Below the pieces are notes generated by a model that was not told where the DNA came from, did not search any database, and saw nothing but the letters and a program-made list of their open reading frames with translations. Below, piece by piece: positions 25,653 through 35,175 of a stretch of 64,000 bases of DNA. Within the stretch, counting starts at the first letter, position 1; each line of letters starts with the position of its first letter. The DNA is taken from NCBI RefSeq assembly GCF_000058485.1, contig NC_008278.1:6690962-6754961 (forward strand). The letters are read 5' to 3'. Made by a program: the position numbers and the translations under genes. The DNA comes from Frankia alni ACN14a (GTDB taxonomy: Bacteria > Actinomycetota > Actinomycetes > Frankiales > Frankiaceae).

Positions 25653-26523
25653 CTCGTCCGGGTTCGCCTCGATGTAGCCCAGGGCTACACCGATCACCGC
25701 GTTGTTGGTGACCGCCACGCTCAGAGAACGTACAGGTGTCGGGTGCTCAACACGGAACACCGGGGCGGGACACTCCGAAGTTCGTACTGCACACATATCC
25801 TCACTTACCGCGTCGGAGAACCTGGCTATATCGGAAGAAATCGGAATGCCAGTTCGGCATGTTCCTGGACTTCCTCGTCCAGTCGCGCTGGCCCGCGAGA
25901 CGATGCGCGCGACACTCGGCCACGCTCGGCACGACGCACCCTTCCTCGCGGGCAACCCACCAGACCGCCCCGACATCGCGACGGAGAGTGACAGTTGGTC
26001 GAGCTTTGCGGCACGCCGGCCGCAGCTCCTACGGCATCCCGCACGTCGATCCATCCTTCCCGAGATCGGGTGAAGCGGACAAACAGGGCAAGTACCCGCC
26101 TGCCGGGTACCCAGCCCCTACCATCGCCAAACCTCCTTCGTGCCGCAAATCAGAAATTTTGCTCCATCTTCAGTCGAGGGTCCCGCTCACCCCCAGGTCA
26201 GCCCGGATGCGGGCGGCCCGAGGCGGCGGGACGCGCGGACGTCGAACGCGGGGGCAATCGGCACCTGTAGGCACCACGTTCGGGTGGCCCCGCACCCGGT
26301 GGCGGTACCCCCGGCACCGGGAGTCGTGACGGTCAGCCGACACCTCGGGCAGCCGCCGTCCGGCCACGACTAGGGTCGGCGAGGACGCAACGGCACAATG
26401 CCGACTCCGGGCCGCCATCCATCGGCACCCTGGCGCGTCGCCACCACGTACGCCCTCACCGGCTACCTGAAGCGACGCGGCAGTGGGACCCGGGAACCGC
26501 GGGACGAACGGGAGGACCCCACC
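25653..26523. other. 870-bp region without a convincing gene
   Basis: Upstream of the Nudix gene and the lipoprotein gene, which are divergent. Part of it (25740-26170) is visibly less GC-rich than its neighbours. Short open frames exist, but their third codon positions lack the strong G/C bias of real genes here. Promoters for both neighbours must lie within it; I could not pick out firm -35/-10 pairs. Confidence 0.5.
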
Positions 26524-27120
26524 GTGGCCGACAGTCAGGCTCTCGACGCGCCGCGCCCGCAGGGCCGTCGGGCCCGTCGGGCCACGGTGCTCGTGGCGGG
26601 GCTCGCCCTGACCGGGCTCGTCGGCCTGACGGCCGGCTGCGGCTCGGACGGCATCGACCTGCCGGATCCGAGCGCCAGCGCGAGCCTGCCGACGGCGCTG
26701 CCCACAGCCCTGCCGACCGCGCTGCCGAGCGGCCTGCCCACGGCCCTGCCGACCGCCCTGCCCAGCTCGCTGTCGACCTCCATCCCCGGGGTGGGGAAGA
26801 TCGACGCGGTGACCGGACCGGCCGCGCTGCGCGGCACCAACGTCCCCGCGGGCTTCCCCGTGCCGCCCGGCGCGACGGTGAAGGTCGGCACCACCACCGG
26901 GAAGAGCTCGACGGTGACGCTGTCGGGGGTGTCCAGCGACAAGGTGGCGGCGTTCTACCGCACGGCGCTGCCACCGGCCGGCTACCGGATCACCTCGGAC
27001 GTCGGCATTCCCGGCGTCGCGCGCGCGCTGGCCTTCACCGGGCACGGCGTCACCGGGAGCCTCGGCGCCGCGGGCCTCGGCCAGTCCAACGCGATCGCCA
27101 TCGTCTTCACCAAGAGCTGA
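26524..27120 (+). CDS. Small secreted lipoprotein with LPTA repeats
   Basis: A 198-residue protein of unknown function. Arginine-rich N-terminus, hydrophobic stretch VLVAGLALTGLVGLTAGC with the lipobox cysteine at C39, then a proline-rich linker built from LPTA/LPSG units (12-15 bp DNA tandem at about 26686-26775). The remaining ~95 residues form a compact domain (NVPAGFPVPPGATVKVG, VAAFYRTALPPAGYRI) resembling small actinobacterial surface domains of unknown role. GGAGG eight bases before GTG 26524 supports this start. Predicted to be anchored to the outer face of the membrane. Confidence 0.8.
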   Translation: MADSQALDAPRPQGRRARRATVLVAGLALTGLVGLTAGCGSDGIDLPDPSASASLPTALPTALPTALPSGLPTALPTALPSSLSTSIPGVGKIDAVTGPAALRGTNVPAGFPVPPGATVKVGTTTGKSSTVTLSGVSSDKVAAFYRTALPPAGYRITSDVGIPGVARALAFTGHGVTGSLGAAGLGQSNAIAIVFTKS

Positions 27121-27144
27121 CGAGGCGGCCGGCGCCGACGGGGA

Positions 27145-27801
27145 TCACACCGCCGCGGGGGCCAGGTCCGGCAGGTTGAAGTACCCGCGGATCTCCGTCT
27201 GGACGGCCCGCGGCTCGCGGCGGGCGTCGACGACGGCCACGAACTCCTTACGCTGGAAGATCTCCATCACCGGCTGGGTCTTCTCGTGATAGTCACGCAG
27301 TCGCACGGCCAGCGCCTGGGGATTGTCGTCGGCGCGCCTGCGCAGCCGTGCTCCGCAGACGTCGCAGGTGTCCGGCATGACCGGCCGGCTCGCTATCAGG
27401 TTGTAGTCCAGGCCGCAGCGGGAGCACAGCCGGCGGGCCAGCACCCGCCGGTAGACCTCGTCGTCCGGGAGGTCCAGGTAGATGACCCCGTCGATGTCGT
27501 AGCTCTCCAGAAAGAACTCCGCCTGCCGCGCGTTGCGGGGAAATCCGTCGATGATGAAGCCGTAGTTCCAGTCGTGGTCGGCCAGCCGGGTGCGCACCAC
27601 CGATTCGACGAGGTCGTCGCCGACGAGGTGGCCGGCGGCGACCGTCCGCTTCACCTGGGCGCCCAGCTTCGTGTGATTCTGTACGTTCCAGCGGAAGACG
27701 TCGCCGACGCTTATGTGGACGAGGTCGAAATCCCGTGCCAGCATCGTCGCCTGGGTTCCCTTGCCGCTGCCCTGCACTCCCATGATGACGAACTTGCGCA
27801 C
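27145..27801 (-). CDS. adk: Adenylate kinase-family nucleoside monophosphate kinase
   Basis: A 218-residue enzyme with P-loop GVQGSGKGTQ (8-17), NMP-binding HISVGDVFRW, DGFPRN at 85-90, and a LID domain carrying four cysteines (C126, C129, C146, C149) that suit structural zinc. Function: ATP + AMP to 2 ADP. The housekeeping adk of actinobacteria usually sits in the ribosomal spc operon near secY; this one does not, so it may be a second copy, and the symbol is given with that reservation. GGGAGAGGG precedes the GTG at 27801. It lies next to a PPK2 gene on the same strand. Confidence 0.85.
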   Translation of the reverse strand: MRKFVIMGVQGSGKGTQATMLARDFDLVHISVGDVFRWNVQNHTKLGAQVKRTVAAGHLVGDDLVESVVRTRLADHDWNYGFIIDGFPRNARQAEFFLESYDIDGVIYLDLPDDEVYRRVLARRLCSRCGLDYNLIASRPVMPDTCDVCGARLRRRADDNPQALAVRLRDYHEKTQPVMEIFQRKEFVAVVDARREPRAVQTEIRGYFNLPDLAPAAV

Positions 27802-28181
27802 GAAATCCCTCTCCCGCCCGAATCGCAGGTCGCACAGGTGGTCGGCCGCGGACCGTCGTCCGGTTCATTCCCTGCCGGGTACCGTATCCGCTGAACGAAT
27901 GGATCGACCCGGAGGCCCGCCCGGTGAATGCGGCGTGGGCAACGACACATATCCCGGTCAACGGCGGGAGGGCCCGCGGGTGAGTGCCGAAGAACCGCGG
28001 GCAGCGGGAGGTTACGGCCACCGCCGGCGGGTCCGTCGACCCGGCCGCGCCGCCCCACGGACGGCCGGCGCGGCGCCGCGACCGGCACCGAAAGGGCGGT
28101 TGCGCGAGGGCCGACTCACCCTCGTCAGGTGGCACCTGCGCGCCACCCGCGGCGGGTCGCCTGGCCCGGCGGGCGGCTCGC
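27802..28181. other. 380-bp gap between PPK2 and adenylate kinase genes
   Basis: Both neighbours are on the minus strand, so this gap holds the end of the PPK2 transcript and probably a promoter for the kinase gene. No coding frame with normal codon bias was seen and no clear palindrome. Confidence 0.5.
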
Positions 28182-29150
28182 TCAGCCCCGCACATAGCGG
28201 CGCGGCACCCAGGTCTGGCTGTCGATCGGGGGCCGCTGGTAGGCCTTCTCCTGCCGCGGGGGCAGGACGACACGGTCATGCGGCACGTCGCCGTACGGGA
28301 CGACCGACAGCAGATGGCTGATCAGGTTGAGCCGGGCCGTGCGCTTGTCGTCGGCGTCCACCACGTGCCAGGGCGCCTCCCGGATGTCGGTGTAGGCGAA
28401 CATCTCGTCCTTGGCCGCCGCGAAATCCACCCAGCGGGCCCGCGCCTGCAGGTCCATCGCCGACAGCTTCCACCGCTTTCCGGGATTGTCGATGCGCTCC
28501 TGGAAACGCCGTTCCTGCTCCTCGTCGCTCAGCGAGAGCCAGTATTTCACCAGGACGATCCCGGCGCGGACCAGCGCCCGCTCGAGCTGCGGGCAGGTGC
28601 GCAGGAAGTCGTCGTACTCGTCGTCGGTGCAGAATCCCATCACCCGTTCGACCCCAGCCCGGTTGTACCAGCTCCGGTCGAACAGCACGATCTCGCCGGC
28701 GGCGGGCAGGTGCGCCAGGTAACGCTGGAAGTACCACTGGGTGCGTTCCCGCTCGGTCGGCGTGCCCAGCGCGACGACCCGGCACTGGCGGGCGTTGAGC
28801 CGCTCGAGGATGCGTTTGATGGTGCCACCCTTGCCCGCGGTGTCCCGCCCCTCGAAGACCACCACCAGCCGGAAGCCGGTATGCCGGATCCATTCCTGCA
28901 TCCGGACCAGCTCGGTCTGCAGGCGGGCGAGTTCCCGCTCATACTCCTTCCTGGAGACCCGGGACGGGGTGATGCCCGCCGCGAGCGCCGCCGCGGTCGA
29001 GGGATCGGCCGCCACCGTACCGGCGGTCCCGGCGGTCCCGGCGGGCCCGGCGGGCCCGGCGGCCTGCGGCGATCCGTCGTCGCCGGCCGCGACCCCGCCG
29101 CCCTCGTCGGCCCTGTCCCCCGTCGATCCGCCGTGCCGCCCCTGTGCCAT
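28182..29150 (-). CDS. ppk2: Polyphosphate kinase 2 (PPK2)
   Basis: A 322-residue PPK2 family protein. Walker A is GRDTAGKGGT at 101-110, Walker B FDRSWYNRAG with D158/R159, and the downstream lid has LVKYWLSLSDEEQERRF and KRWKLSAMD. The first 60 residues are Gly/Ala-rich and disordered. PPK2 enzymes transfer phosphate between polyphosphate and nucleoside mono- or diphosphates; the subclass cannot be fixed by eye. With an adenylate kinase next door, polyphosphate-driven ATP/ADP/AMP balancing is a natural suggestion. Confidence 0.93.
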   Translation of the reverse strand: MAQGRHGGSTGDRADEGGGVAAGDDGSPQAAGPAGPAGTAGTAGTVAADPSTAAALAAGITPSRVSRKEYERELARLQTELVRMQEWIRHTGFRLVVVFEGRDTAGKGGTIKRILERLNARQCRVVALGTPTERERTQWYFQRYLAHLPAAGEIVLFDRSWYNRAGVERVMGFCTDDEYDDFLRTCPQLERALVRAGIVLVKYWLSLSDEEQERRFQERIDNPGKRWKLSAMDLQARARWVDFAAAKDEMFAYTDIREAPWHVVDADDKRTARLNLISHLLSVVPYGDVPHDRVVLPPRQEKAYQRPPIDSQTWVPRRYVRG

Positions 29151-29346
29151 GTCCCCACTCTCCCGCCATCAACGACGATCGCCGTGGACCCATCGTCGCC
29201 GCGACCGGGCGCGTGGCCGCCCACCCCGCGCCGGCCCTACCGGTGCAGGACGACAATTCACTACAGAGCAGGATGTGTACGGGAATCGGGGACGTGGGGA
29301 ACGGCCGCGCGGGTGGCGACCTCCCCGGTTTCGGGGAGGAACGCGG

Positions 29347-30837
29347 GTGTCGAGGGGACTGCGGCGGGCGGTCGGTGCGGGTCTGGCCGCGGCCGCACTG
29401 ACGGTCGGGCTCGGGGCGTGCGGCTCCGGCGACAAGGCGCCGGCACCGCCGGCGGAGGTCGTGCTGAACCGGGGGCAGGACGCCTCGCTGCCGTTCCGGA
29501 CCGCCAATGAGGGCGAGGTCCTGCTCGACGTCACCACCGCCGCGCCCGGCGTGTCGTGGGGCTCGCCGGGCAGCGAGTCGGCCGTGGTGTCCCTGTTCGT
29601 CGACAACACCTACGCCACCGACGTCGTCATCCCCGCCTCGTTCCCGATCAAGCGGAGCCTGGCGCTGGGCCACCTCGCCGCCGGCGACCACACCCTGCGG
29701 GCGCAGTTCGCCACCGACCGCTCGCCGCAGGCGGCCGCGTCGGCCCGGCTGACCGGCTTCACCTTCCGGACGGTGACGCCGCAGGACAACGGCTACCAGG
29801 CGCTGGCCCACGCCCCGGTGGTGTATGGACGGACGACGCCGCTGCCCGCCGCCGGTTCCCCCGACGTCGGCGCGCCGTCGTCGGCGACCGCGGCGGACCC
29901 GCTGGCCGGCGGACCGTTCCAGAACGCCATCACGGACACGCCGCTGCTGGCCTTCCACTCCGAGGCGCCGACGGCGATCTCGGGGCACCGGCTGCTGACC
30001 TACTCGACCGTGTGGAGCAACGAGGACGGCGGCACGTCCACCCCGGCGCTGATGGCACAGTGGGGCCGCACCACCGACATCGAGTGGACCTACCAGGTGG
30101 AGATCGACGCCGCCGGCAACGCGATTCCCGGCAGCGCCGTGATCCAGGGCCCCGACCACACGACGCAGCCCTTCACCGGCCGCTCCGAGGGCGGCCACCC
30201 GCTGCTCGGGACCTGCACGCTGAACAACGCCATGTGCCAGAACCCGGACGGCCCGATGCGGTTCGCCCTGTCCGCCGCCGACACCCTCGACCCGAACGCC
30301 GACGCCCGCGAGCGGCAGATGGACCGCAACCCGTGGACCTACTGGGTGATGGCGCAGGAGGTCGCCCGCGAGGGCAAGGTCGACGAGAACAAGGCGCCGA
30401 ACTCCACCACGAAGATCAGCGACCCGCGCAACTACCTCTATCTGATCATCCGTAAGAACACCGTGGGGGCGCCGAACACGGAGAACAGCTGGGTCGGCCT
30501 GTCGGTCGGCGTGCGGTTGTCCGGCAACGGCGAGACCTACCGGTCGAACAAGATCTACCCCCTCTGGGCCATCGAACGGGACACCCCCGCCGCGACGGCC
30601 GTCGAGCTACCCCCCGGCACGGTCGCCGAGGACATCTCGACGATCGAGGCCACCCGCGTCGTCGGGGCGGGCGTCGACCGCGGGGCCCGCATCACGGTCG
30701 ACTCGATCGAGCGGGCGTTCCTGCTCGGGCCGGACGGCGTGCCCCAGCAGTCGTTCCTGTTCACCCCGGCGAAGGCGACCCTGACCCCGGCCGCGCCGAC
30801 CGCGACTCTGTTCCGGCGCCCCCAGGGCGGTTCCTGA
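29347..30837 (+). CDS. Large secreted lipoprotein of unknown function
   Basis: A 496-residue protein. A twin-arginine-containing N-terminus and hydrophobic segment end in LGAC, with lipobox cysteine C25. The mature part is beta-rich with no catalytic motif I recognise; segments such as LLTYSTVWSNEDGGTSTPALM, ADARERQMDRNPWTYWVMAQE and NYLYLIIRKNT suggest a carbohydrate-binding or adhesion-type domain, but this is a guess. GTG 29347 follows GGAGG by seven bases. It is divergent from PPK2. Its last codons lie inside a tandem repeat that runs into the intergenic region. Confidence 0.8.
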   Translation: MSRGLRRAVGAGLAAAALTVGLGACGSGDKAPAPPAEVVLNRGQDASLPFRTANEGEVLLDVTTAAPGVSWGSPGSESAVVSLFVDNTYATDVVIPASFPIKRSLALGHLAAGDHTLRAQFATDRSPQAAASARLTGFTFRTVTPQDNGYQALAHAPVVYGRTTPLPAAGSPDVGAPSSATAADPLAGGPFQNAITDTPLLAFHSEAPTAISGHRLLTYSTVWSNEDGGTSTPALMAQWGRTTDIEWTYQVEIDAAGNAIPGSAVIQGPDHTTQPFTGRSEGGHPLLGTCTLNNAMCQNPDGPMRFALSAADTLDPNADARERQMDRNPWTYWVMAQEVAREGKVDENKAPNSTTKISDPRNYLYLIIRKNTVGAPNTENSWVGLSVGVRLSGNGETYRSNKIYPLWAIERDTPAATAVELPPGTVAEDISTIEATRVVGAGVDRGARITVDSIERAFLLGPDGVPQQSFLFTPAKATLTPAAPTATLFRRPQGGS

Positions 30838-30901
30838 CACCAGGGCGGTTCCCTGACACGCCCAGGGCGGTTCCGGACACCCCAGGGGCGGTTCCGGACA
30901 C
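30821..30901. repeat. Tandem repeat spanning a stop codon (lipoprotein 3' end)
   Basis: Four units of 19-21 bp around CCCAGGGCGGTTCC. The first unit encodes the last residues (Gln-Gly-Gly-Ser) and the TGA stop of the lipoprotein gene; the second also ends in CTGA, the last two have GGA instead. Confidence 0.85.
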
Positions 30902-30931
30902 CTTCGAGCCGCACCTGAGTGCCGGCACCTC

Positions 30932-30995
30932 GGTGCCTCCCGGCCGCCCCCGCCGCCCTCGGCGTCGCCGTGCGGTGGCACACCCGGGAGGCACC
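30932..30995. terminator. Long-loop inverted repeat in convergent gap
   Basis: GGTGCCTCCCGG at 30932-30943 and its exact complement at 30984-30995 form a 12-bp stem with a 40-base loop. It lies between the lipoprotein stop and the convergent gene ending at 31031, where a shared terminator is expected. No T-tract follows. Confidence 0.5.
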
Positions 30996-31030
30996 ACCGC
31001 GGTGCAACCCCGGCCCCGGCCGAGCCGGGG

Positions 31031-31756
31031 TCAGACGCCGGGATGCAGTGCCGGGAGCAGGGCGACGTCGCCGTAGGCGGCGAGATCGGGACTGTCGAAC
31101 GGCAGCCGCCCCCACAGGGCGAGCAGGACCGCGGCGGCGGGGCCACGCAGGGCGGCGTCCCCCTTGGCGTGCTCCCGGGTCACCGTGACGTCATTGCCGG
31201 CCAGCGCGACCAGCCACTCTCCCTCGACGTCGGTGAGATGGACGTGCACGCCGCCGTGCGCCGCTGCGGCACTCGTCGCCCGGGCGCGCCCGCCGGGCAG
31301 CAGGATGGTCAGCAGCTCGTCCACGCCGTCCGCGGCCACCTCCGCCGCAGGTGGGCGGGCGGCGCCGACAGCGTTGTCGGCGTCCCAGCGATGCACGGTG
31401 AGCTCCTGGGCGAGGCGGCGGCGCCAGAACCCGGCGACTGGCGGCGCGACCCCGGTGTGGTTCCAGGCCGGCCGGGCGGGATCGGTCTCGCGCAGCACGT
31501 CCAGCAGGCCGTCGAGGGAACGCCGGTAGTAGTCGACCAGCCCCTCGTCGTCGGCGGGCGCGGGCGGATTCGGCGGCGGCGGCTCGGCCGTGCCCCGCGA
31601 CACGACGACACTCACGCTGTGTAGCAGGCGACCGGCGTGCCGCAGCAGGCGGCGCGAGCTCCAGCCCGGGCAGGTGGGCACGGGAGTGTCGAGATGTCGG
31701 CTGGTCGTCGCCAGCAGCGCGACGCCCTCGGTCTCGATGAGCGCGAGATGGTCCAC
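31031..31756 (-). CDS. Maleylpyruvate isomerase-family (mycothiol-dependent, DinB-like) protein
   Basis: A 241-residue protein of the family whose N-terminal metal-binding domain is shared by mycothiol-dependent maleylpyruvate isomerase and DinB. Features are VPTCPGWSSRRLLRHAGRLLH (first histidine) and RRRLAQELTVHRWDADNA, where the HxxD/H triad is usually completed. The C-terminal half is an SCP2-like domain with GDAALRGPAAAVLLALWGR. GTG 31756 is the best start I see, without a strong ribosome site. Probably a mycothiol-dependent enzyme; the substrate is unknown. Confidence 0.82.
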   Translation of the reverse strand: MDHLALIETEGVALLATTSRHLDTPVPTCPGWSSRRLLRHAGRLLHSVSVVVSRGTAEPPPPNPPAPADDEGLVDYYRRSLDGLLDVLRETDPARPAWNHTGVAPPVAGFWRRRLAQELTVHRWDADNAVGAARPPAAEVAADGVDELLTILLPGGRARATSAAAAHGGVHVHLTDVEGEWLVALAGNDVTVTREHAKGDAALRGPAAAVLLALWGRLPFDSPDLAAYGDVALLPALHPGV

Positions 31757-31807
31757 CTGCCCGAGTCTGGCAGGGCAGACGCCCACGGGCGACGGGCGAG
31801 GGCAGCC

Positions 31808-31844
31808 GTTCCCAGGTCCCGTTCCAGGTCCCGTTCCAGGTCCC
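31808..31844. repeat. 12-bp tandem repeat
   Basis: Three contiguous copies of GTTCC(C)AGGTCCC in the gap between two minus-strand genes, with no further structure. Confidence 0.8.
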
Positions 31845-31869
31845 GTGCCCGTGGTCGCCGGCGCGAGGC

Positions 31870-32430
31870 CTAGTTCGTCGAGACGATCTGCGCCGGCGCG
31901 CCGACCTGGGCGGCCAGCCTCGTCCAGTGGCCATCGGCGGTGTTCAGGGCATCGGTCGTGCGCTGGAGCAGGACCGGCGGGGGCAGTGCGGTGCCGTCGA
32001 AGAGGTTCCCGCAGGTGGTGACGGCCTGGGCGTAGGCGGTGGCGCCGTTGGTCCAGGTCTGGCTGGCGGCGGCGACGGGCGGCACGCCGAGCTCGCCGAT
32101 CCGGTCCACGGCCTGACCGAGCTGGACGCACGCCGGCCGCAGTGCCGTGCCGTCGGCTGCCTGGATGTCCGTGCGCACTGCGTTGACGGAGGTCACGACC
32201 TCGTCGCGGACCCCGGCGGTGGTGGCGTACCAGGTGGCGAGCTGGGTCTTCACATCGATGGTCGGCGGGACCACCGCGCCGGCCTCGGCCTGCGTGCCGC
32301 CGCCACCGACGATCAGGTAGACGGCGGTCACCGCGCCGGCGCCGGCCACGCCGAGGATCGCGAGGCCCCGGCGGCGTTCCTGGCGGGACAGTTCCTCCCA
32401 GTTGCGGTAATCGTTACGGCGCCGGCGCAC
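31870..32430 (-). CDS. Membrane-anchored hypothetical protein
   Basis: A 186-residue protein of unknown function. A basic N-terminus (MRRRRNDYRNWEELSRQERRR) precedes one membrane helix at about 22-42, after which the rest lies outside. The outer part is helical with two cysteines (about C101 and C140) that could form a disulfide. GGGGGAT precedes the GTG start. It is followed on the same strand by the maleylpyruvate isomerase-like gene. Confidence 0.75.
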   Translation of the reverse strand: MRRRRNDYRNWEELSRQERRRGLAILGVAGAGAVTAVYLIVGGGGTQAEAGAVVPPTIDVKTQLATWYATTAGVRDEVVTSVNAVRTDIQAADGTALRPACVQLGQAVDRIGELGVPPVAAASQTWTNGATAYAQAVTTCGNLFDGTALPPPVLLQRTTDALNTADGHWTRLAAQVGAPAQIVSTN

Positions 32431-33049
32431 GGATCCCCCACATCGCGAGAAGTAACCGACAGAACAGACGCCCGAATCAACCCGGACGTTGCGCCCGGAT
32501 CGCCGCCGGTCCGCCCCGGCCCCCTCCCGATCACTCCCCGGTCACCCCCGCGGCCTCCCGACCCGGTTCGCCCCTCGCCGGACCGGCCCGCGCCCCACCG
32601 GGCCCTCACCGGACCGGCCCGCACCCCACCGGGCCCGCGCCGGGCGCCACCCTCGCGCCACCCCGCGGCGGGTCGCCGGAGCACTCGACGACGTACGTCA
32701 CATTTTCGATTCGGCCGTGCCCGGAGCGCCGCGAACGTATGCCGGATGAGAACGGCCGTGCACCAGCCAATGCAGACGCGCGTTCCGTGGGCTGCTCGCC
32801 GGACATCGCCGAGAAAAATTCGGCCGTTTCGGTGGACAAGGCGACGGGAAAGCGCACGATATCGGAGGGGGCCATCCACGGCGTCGGCGTGCATCGTGGC
32901 GCATCGCCGGGCCGACCGGAGGGACGAGACGACGATGATTTCGGCAACGGCATCCAGCGGCGCGAATTTGCGCGCCCGGAGCGATGACCTGCCGAACCAT
33001 GTGTCGCCGCCCTGGGTGGCCGCTGAAAAACGTGCACAAGGGGGCGTGA
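32431..33049. other. 619-bp intergenic region
   Basis: Divergent gap. Holds a 31-bp tandem at about 32579-32640 and a less GC-rich stretch near 32695-32850. An 82-codon open frame at 32739-32987 lacks the expected third-position G/C bias and is not called as a gene. Confidence 0.5.
32579..32640. repeat. 31-bp direct tandem repeat (two copies)
   Basis: Two adjacent copies starting CCGGACCGGCCCGC and ending in CACCGGGCCC, differing by a few bases. No coding role is apparent. Confidence 0.8.
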
Positions 33050-33307
33050 ATGGTCGAGGGTGGGCCGTACTGGTGGGAATCCACATCCTTGCCGGACGGG
33101 GCGGCGGATGACGACGCCGCGGCGTGGGCCGTGGTCGTGCTCGGTGGCCAGGGTGGGCGGGTCCGCGGGGTGGTCGGCCCGTTCCGCACCCCGGGCTACG
33201 CGCACACGTACGCACACGACGAGGGATTGCGGGAGTGGCTCGTCGTCCCCGCTCTGTGTCTGACGCTGCCGGCCAGCCAGCAGGCCGCCGGCGTCGCTGT
33301 GCTGTGA
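33050..33307 (+). CDS. Small hypothetical protein
   Basis: An 85-residue open frame beginning MVEGGPYWWESTSLPDG. Its codons mostly end in G or C, as in real genes here, and GGGGG sits seven bases before the ATG. It has an aromatic N-terminus, an acidic patch (DDDAAAW) and a middle strand VVVLGGQGGRVRGVVGPF, with no family I recognise. It ends 64 bases before the HAD gene on the same strand. Confidence 0.45.
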   Translation: MVEGGPYWWESTSLPDGAADDDAAAWAVVVLGGQGGRVRGVVGPFRTPGYAHTYAHDEGLREWLVVPALCLTLPASQQAAGVAVL

Positions 33308-33371
33308 GACGCCGCTCCCAGTGACCACCCCTGCCCGCCGTCGGGCCGGGCGGCGGGCAGAATCAGTGGCC

Positions 33372-34247
33372 ATGTCGGAACGGATCATCGAGAACTATCT
33401 CATCGACATGGACGGCGTTCTCGTCCACGAGGAACACCCGATTGCCGGGGCGGACGCGTTTATCGCCGGCGTCATCGCCGCGGGCCTCGGCTTTCTGGTG
33501 CTGACGAACAACTCGATCTACACGGCCCGCGATCTGTCGGCACGGCTGTCCCGCTCGGGCCTGGAGATCCCGCCCGAGCGAATCTGGACCTCCGCGCTCG
33601 CCACCGCGCTCTTCCTGCACACGCAGCGGCCGGGCGGCTCGGCGTATGTCGTCGGCGAGGCGGGGCTCACCACGGCGCTGCACGACATCGGATATGTGCT
33701 CAGCGACAGCTCCCCGGATTATGTGGTGCTCGGGGAAACCCGGACCTACAGCTTCGAAGCGATCACCCGAGCGGTCCGGCTGGTGCGCGACGGCGCCCGC
33801 TTCATCGCGACGAACCCCGACCCGACCGGTCCGTCGGTCGAGGGGCTCCTCCCGGCGACAGGTGCCGTCGCCGCCATGATCACCAAGGCGACCGGGGTCA
33901 CCCCCTACTTCGTCGGCAAGCCGAACCCGCTGATGATGCGCAGCGCCCTGAACACCCTGTCCGCGCACAGCGAGACGACGGTGGTGATCGGCGACCGGAT
34001 GGACACCGACGTGGTCGCCGGTCTGGAGGCCGGGATGGACACCGTGCTCGTGCTCTCCGGCATCACGACGCACGCCGACATCGAGCGATTCCCCTACCGG
34101 CCGAGCGCGGTCGTCGACAGCATCGCCCGGGTCCCGGTGGGGCGGGACGTCCACACGATCGACGGGGCACTCACCGGGGCGACCCGCCGCCCCGCGCCCA
34201 CCGCCCCCGCCGACGACACGGCACCACGGCACACCACCCAGAGTTGA
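33372..34247 (+). CDS. HAD-IIA (NagD-type) phosphatase
   Basis: A 291-residue HAD hydrolase. Motif I is LIDMDGVLV (nucleophile D12, acid D14), motif II LTNNS, motif III lysine in YFVGKPNP, motif IV IGDRMDTDVVAGLEAGMDT. The long cap between motifs II and III marks class IIA. NagD-like enzymes dephosphorylate sugar phosphates or nucleotides. The ATG at 33372 is supported by homology of the first residues (ENYLIDMDGV). A terminator hairpin follows at 34333. Confidence 0.92.
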   Translation: MSERIIENYLIDMDGVLVHEEHPIAGADAFIAGVIAAGLGFLVLTNNSIYTARDLSARLSRSGLEIPPERIWTSALATALFLHTQRPGGSAYVVGEAGLTTALHDIGYVLSDSSPDYVVLGETRTYSFEAITRAVRLVRDGARFIATNPDPTGPSVEGLLPATGAVAAMITKATGVTPYFVGKPNPLMMRSALNTLSAHSETTVVIGDRMDTDVVAGLEAGMDTVLVLSGITTHADIERFPYRPSAVVDSIARVPVGRDVHTIDGALTGATRRPAPTAPADDTAPRHTTQS

Positions 34248-34332
34248 CCTCGCGACCACACGCCGCCGCGAGCTGACCGCCCGGCGGCACCCAAACCCGG
34301 GAGGTCAGCCGATCGCCCGGCGCACGCAACGA

Positions 34333-34359
34333 CCGGCCGGCGGCCCCACCGCCGGCCGG
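34333..34359. terminator. Bidirectional hairpin terminator
   Basis: A perfect 11-bp stem, CCGGCCGGCGG and its complement, with loop CCCCA. It lies between the convergent HAD and msrA genes, so it can end both transcripts. Confidence 0.75.
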
Positions 34360-34376
34360 GAGACGCGGACTACGGG

Positions 34377-35069
34377 TCAGGCCACGCCCGCGGAACCCTC
34401 ACGGTCCGCACCGACCCCGGCCACGCCGACCGGGCAGGACAGGCCCGTGCCGCCGAGGCCGCAGTAGCCGTAGGGGTTCTTGGCGTCCGACAGGTACTGC
34501 TGGTGGTACTCCTCGGCGAGGTAGAACGGACCCGCCGGGGCGATCTCGGTGGTGATCGGGCCGTAGCCCGCGCCCTGCAGCACCTTCTCGAACCCGTCCC
34601 GACTCGCGTCGGCCGCCGCCGCCTGCGCGTCGGACGTCGTGTAGATCGCCGAGCGGTACTGGGTGCCGACGTCGTTGCCCTGGCGCATGCCCTGGGTCGG
34701 GTCATGCCCCTCCCAGAACACCTTCAGCAGCTCCGCGTAGGAGACCTTCGCCGGGTCGAACACGACCAGGACCGCCTCGGTGTGCCCGGTCTGGCCGGAA
34801 CACACCTCCTCGTACGTCGGATTGGGCGTGGATCCACCGGCGTAGCCGACCGCGGTCGTGTACACGCCGGGAACCTGCCAGAACGCGCGCTCGGCGCCCC
34901 AGAAGCAGCCGAGGCCGAACACGGCCGTGTCCAGCCCGGCCGGGAACGGGCCGGTGAACGAGGTACCGAGGACGGTGTGCCGGGAGTCGCCGACGAAAAC
35001 CGGGCGGTCCCGGCCGGGGAGCGCCTCCTCGGGCGTGGGCAGCGTGGTCTTATGGCGACCGAAGAACAT
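34377..35069 (-). CDS. msrA: Peptide-methionine (S)-S-oxide reductase MsrA
   Basis: A 230-residue MsrA. The catalytic cysteine C55 is in [14 protein letters not shown]; downstream are [25 protein letters not shown] and [12 protein letters not shown]. The two C-terminal cysteines ([15 protein letters not shown]) are the resolving residues that recycle the enzyme through thioredoxin. GGAGG eight bases before ATG 35069 argues for that start rather than a GTG nine bases upstream. The protein repairs oxidised methionine in the cytoplasm. Confidence 0.96.
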   Translation of the reverse strand: MFFGRHKTTLPTPEEALPGRDRPVFVGDSRHTVLGTSFTGPFPAGLDTAVFGLGCFWGAERAFWQVPGVYTTAVGYAGGSTPNPTYEEVCSGQTGHTEAVLVVFDPAKVSYAELLKVFWEGHDPTQGMRQGNDVGTQYRSAIYTTSDAQAAAADASRDGFEKVLQGAGYGPITTEIAPAGPFYLAEEYHQQYLSDAKNPYGYCGLGGTGLSCPVGVAGVGADREGSAGVA

Positions 35070-35175
35070 CTGTGCCACCTCCGATGAGTGTCTCCTCTGA
35101 CAACCATCCAGAGTGGCCGGGCGTTCCCGCGACGCGCCGGGCGCCGGCCGGATTCGGGCGCCGCGAGCCGCGGAG

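Noticed and set aside
25702-26073. A 66- to 123-codon plus-strand open frame upstream of the lipoprotein gene
   Set aside because: Codon ends are rich in A/T compared with neighbours and the product has no recognisable pattern.
32739-32987. An 82-codon plus-strand frame
   Set aside because: Third codon positions are far less G/C-biased than in real genes here, and no ribosome site is evident.
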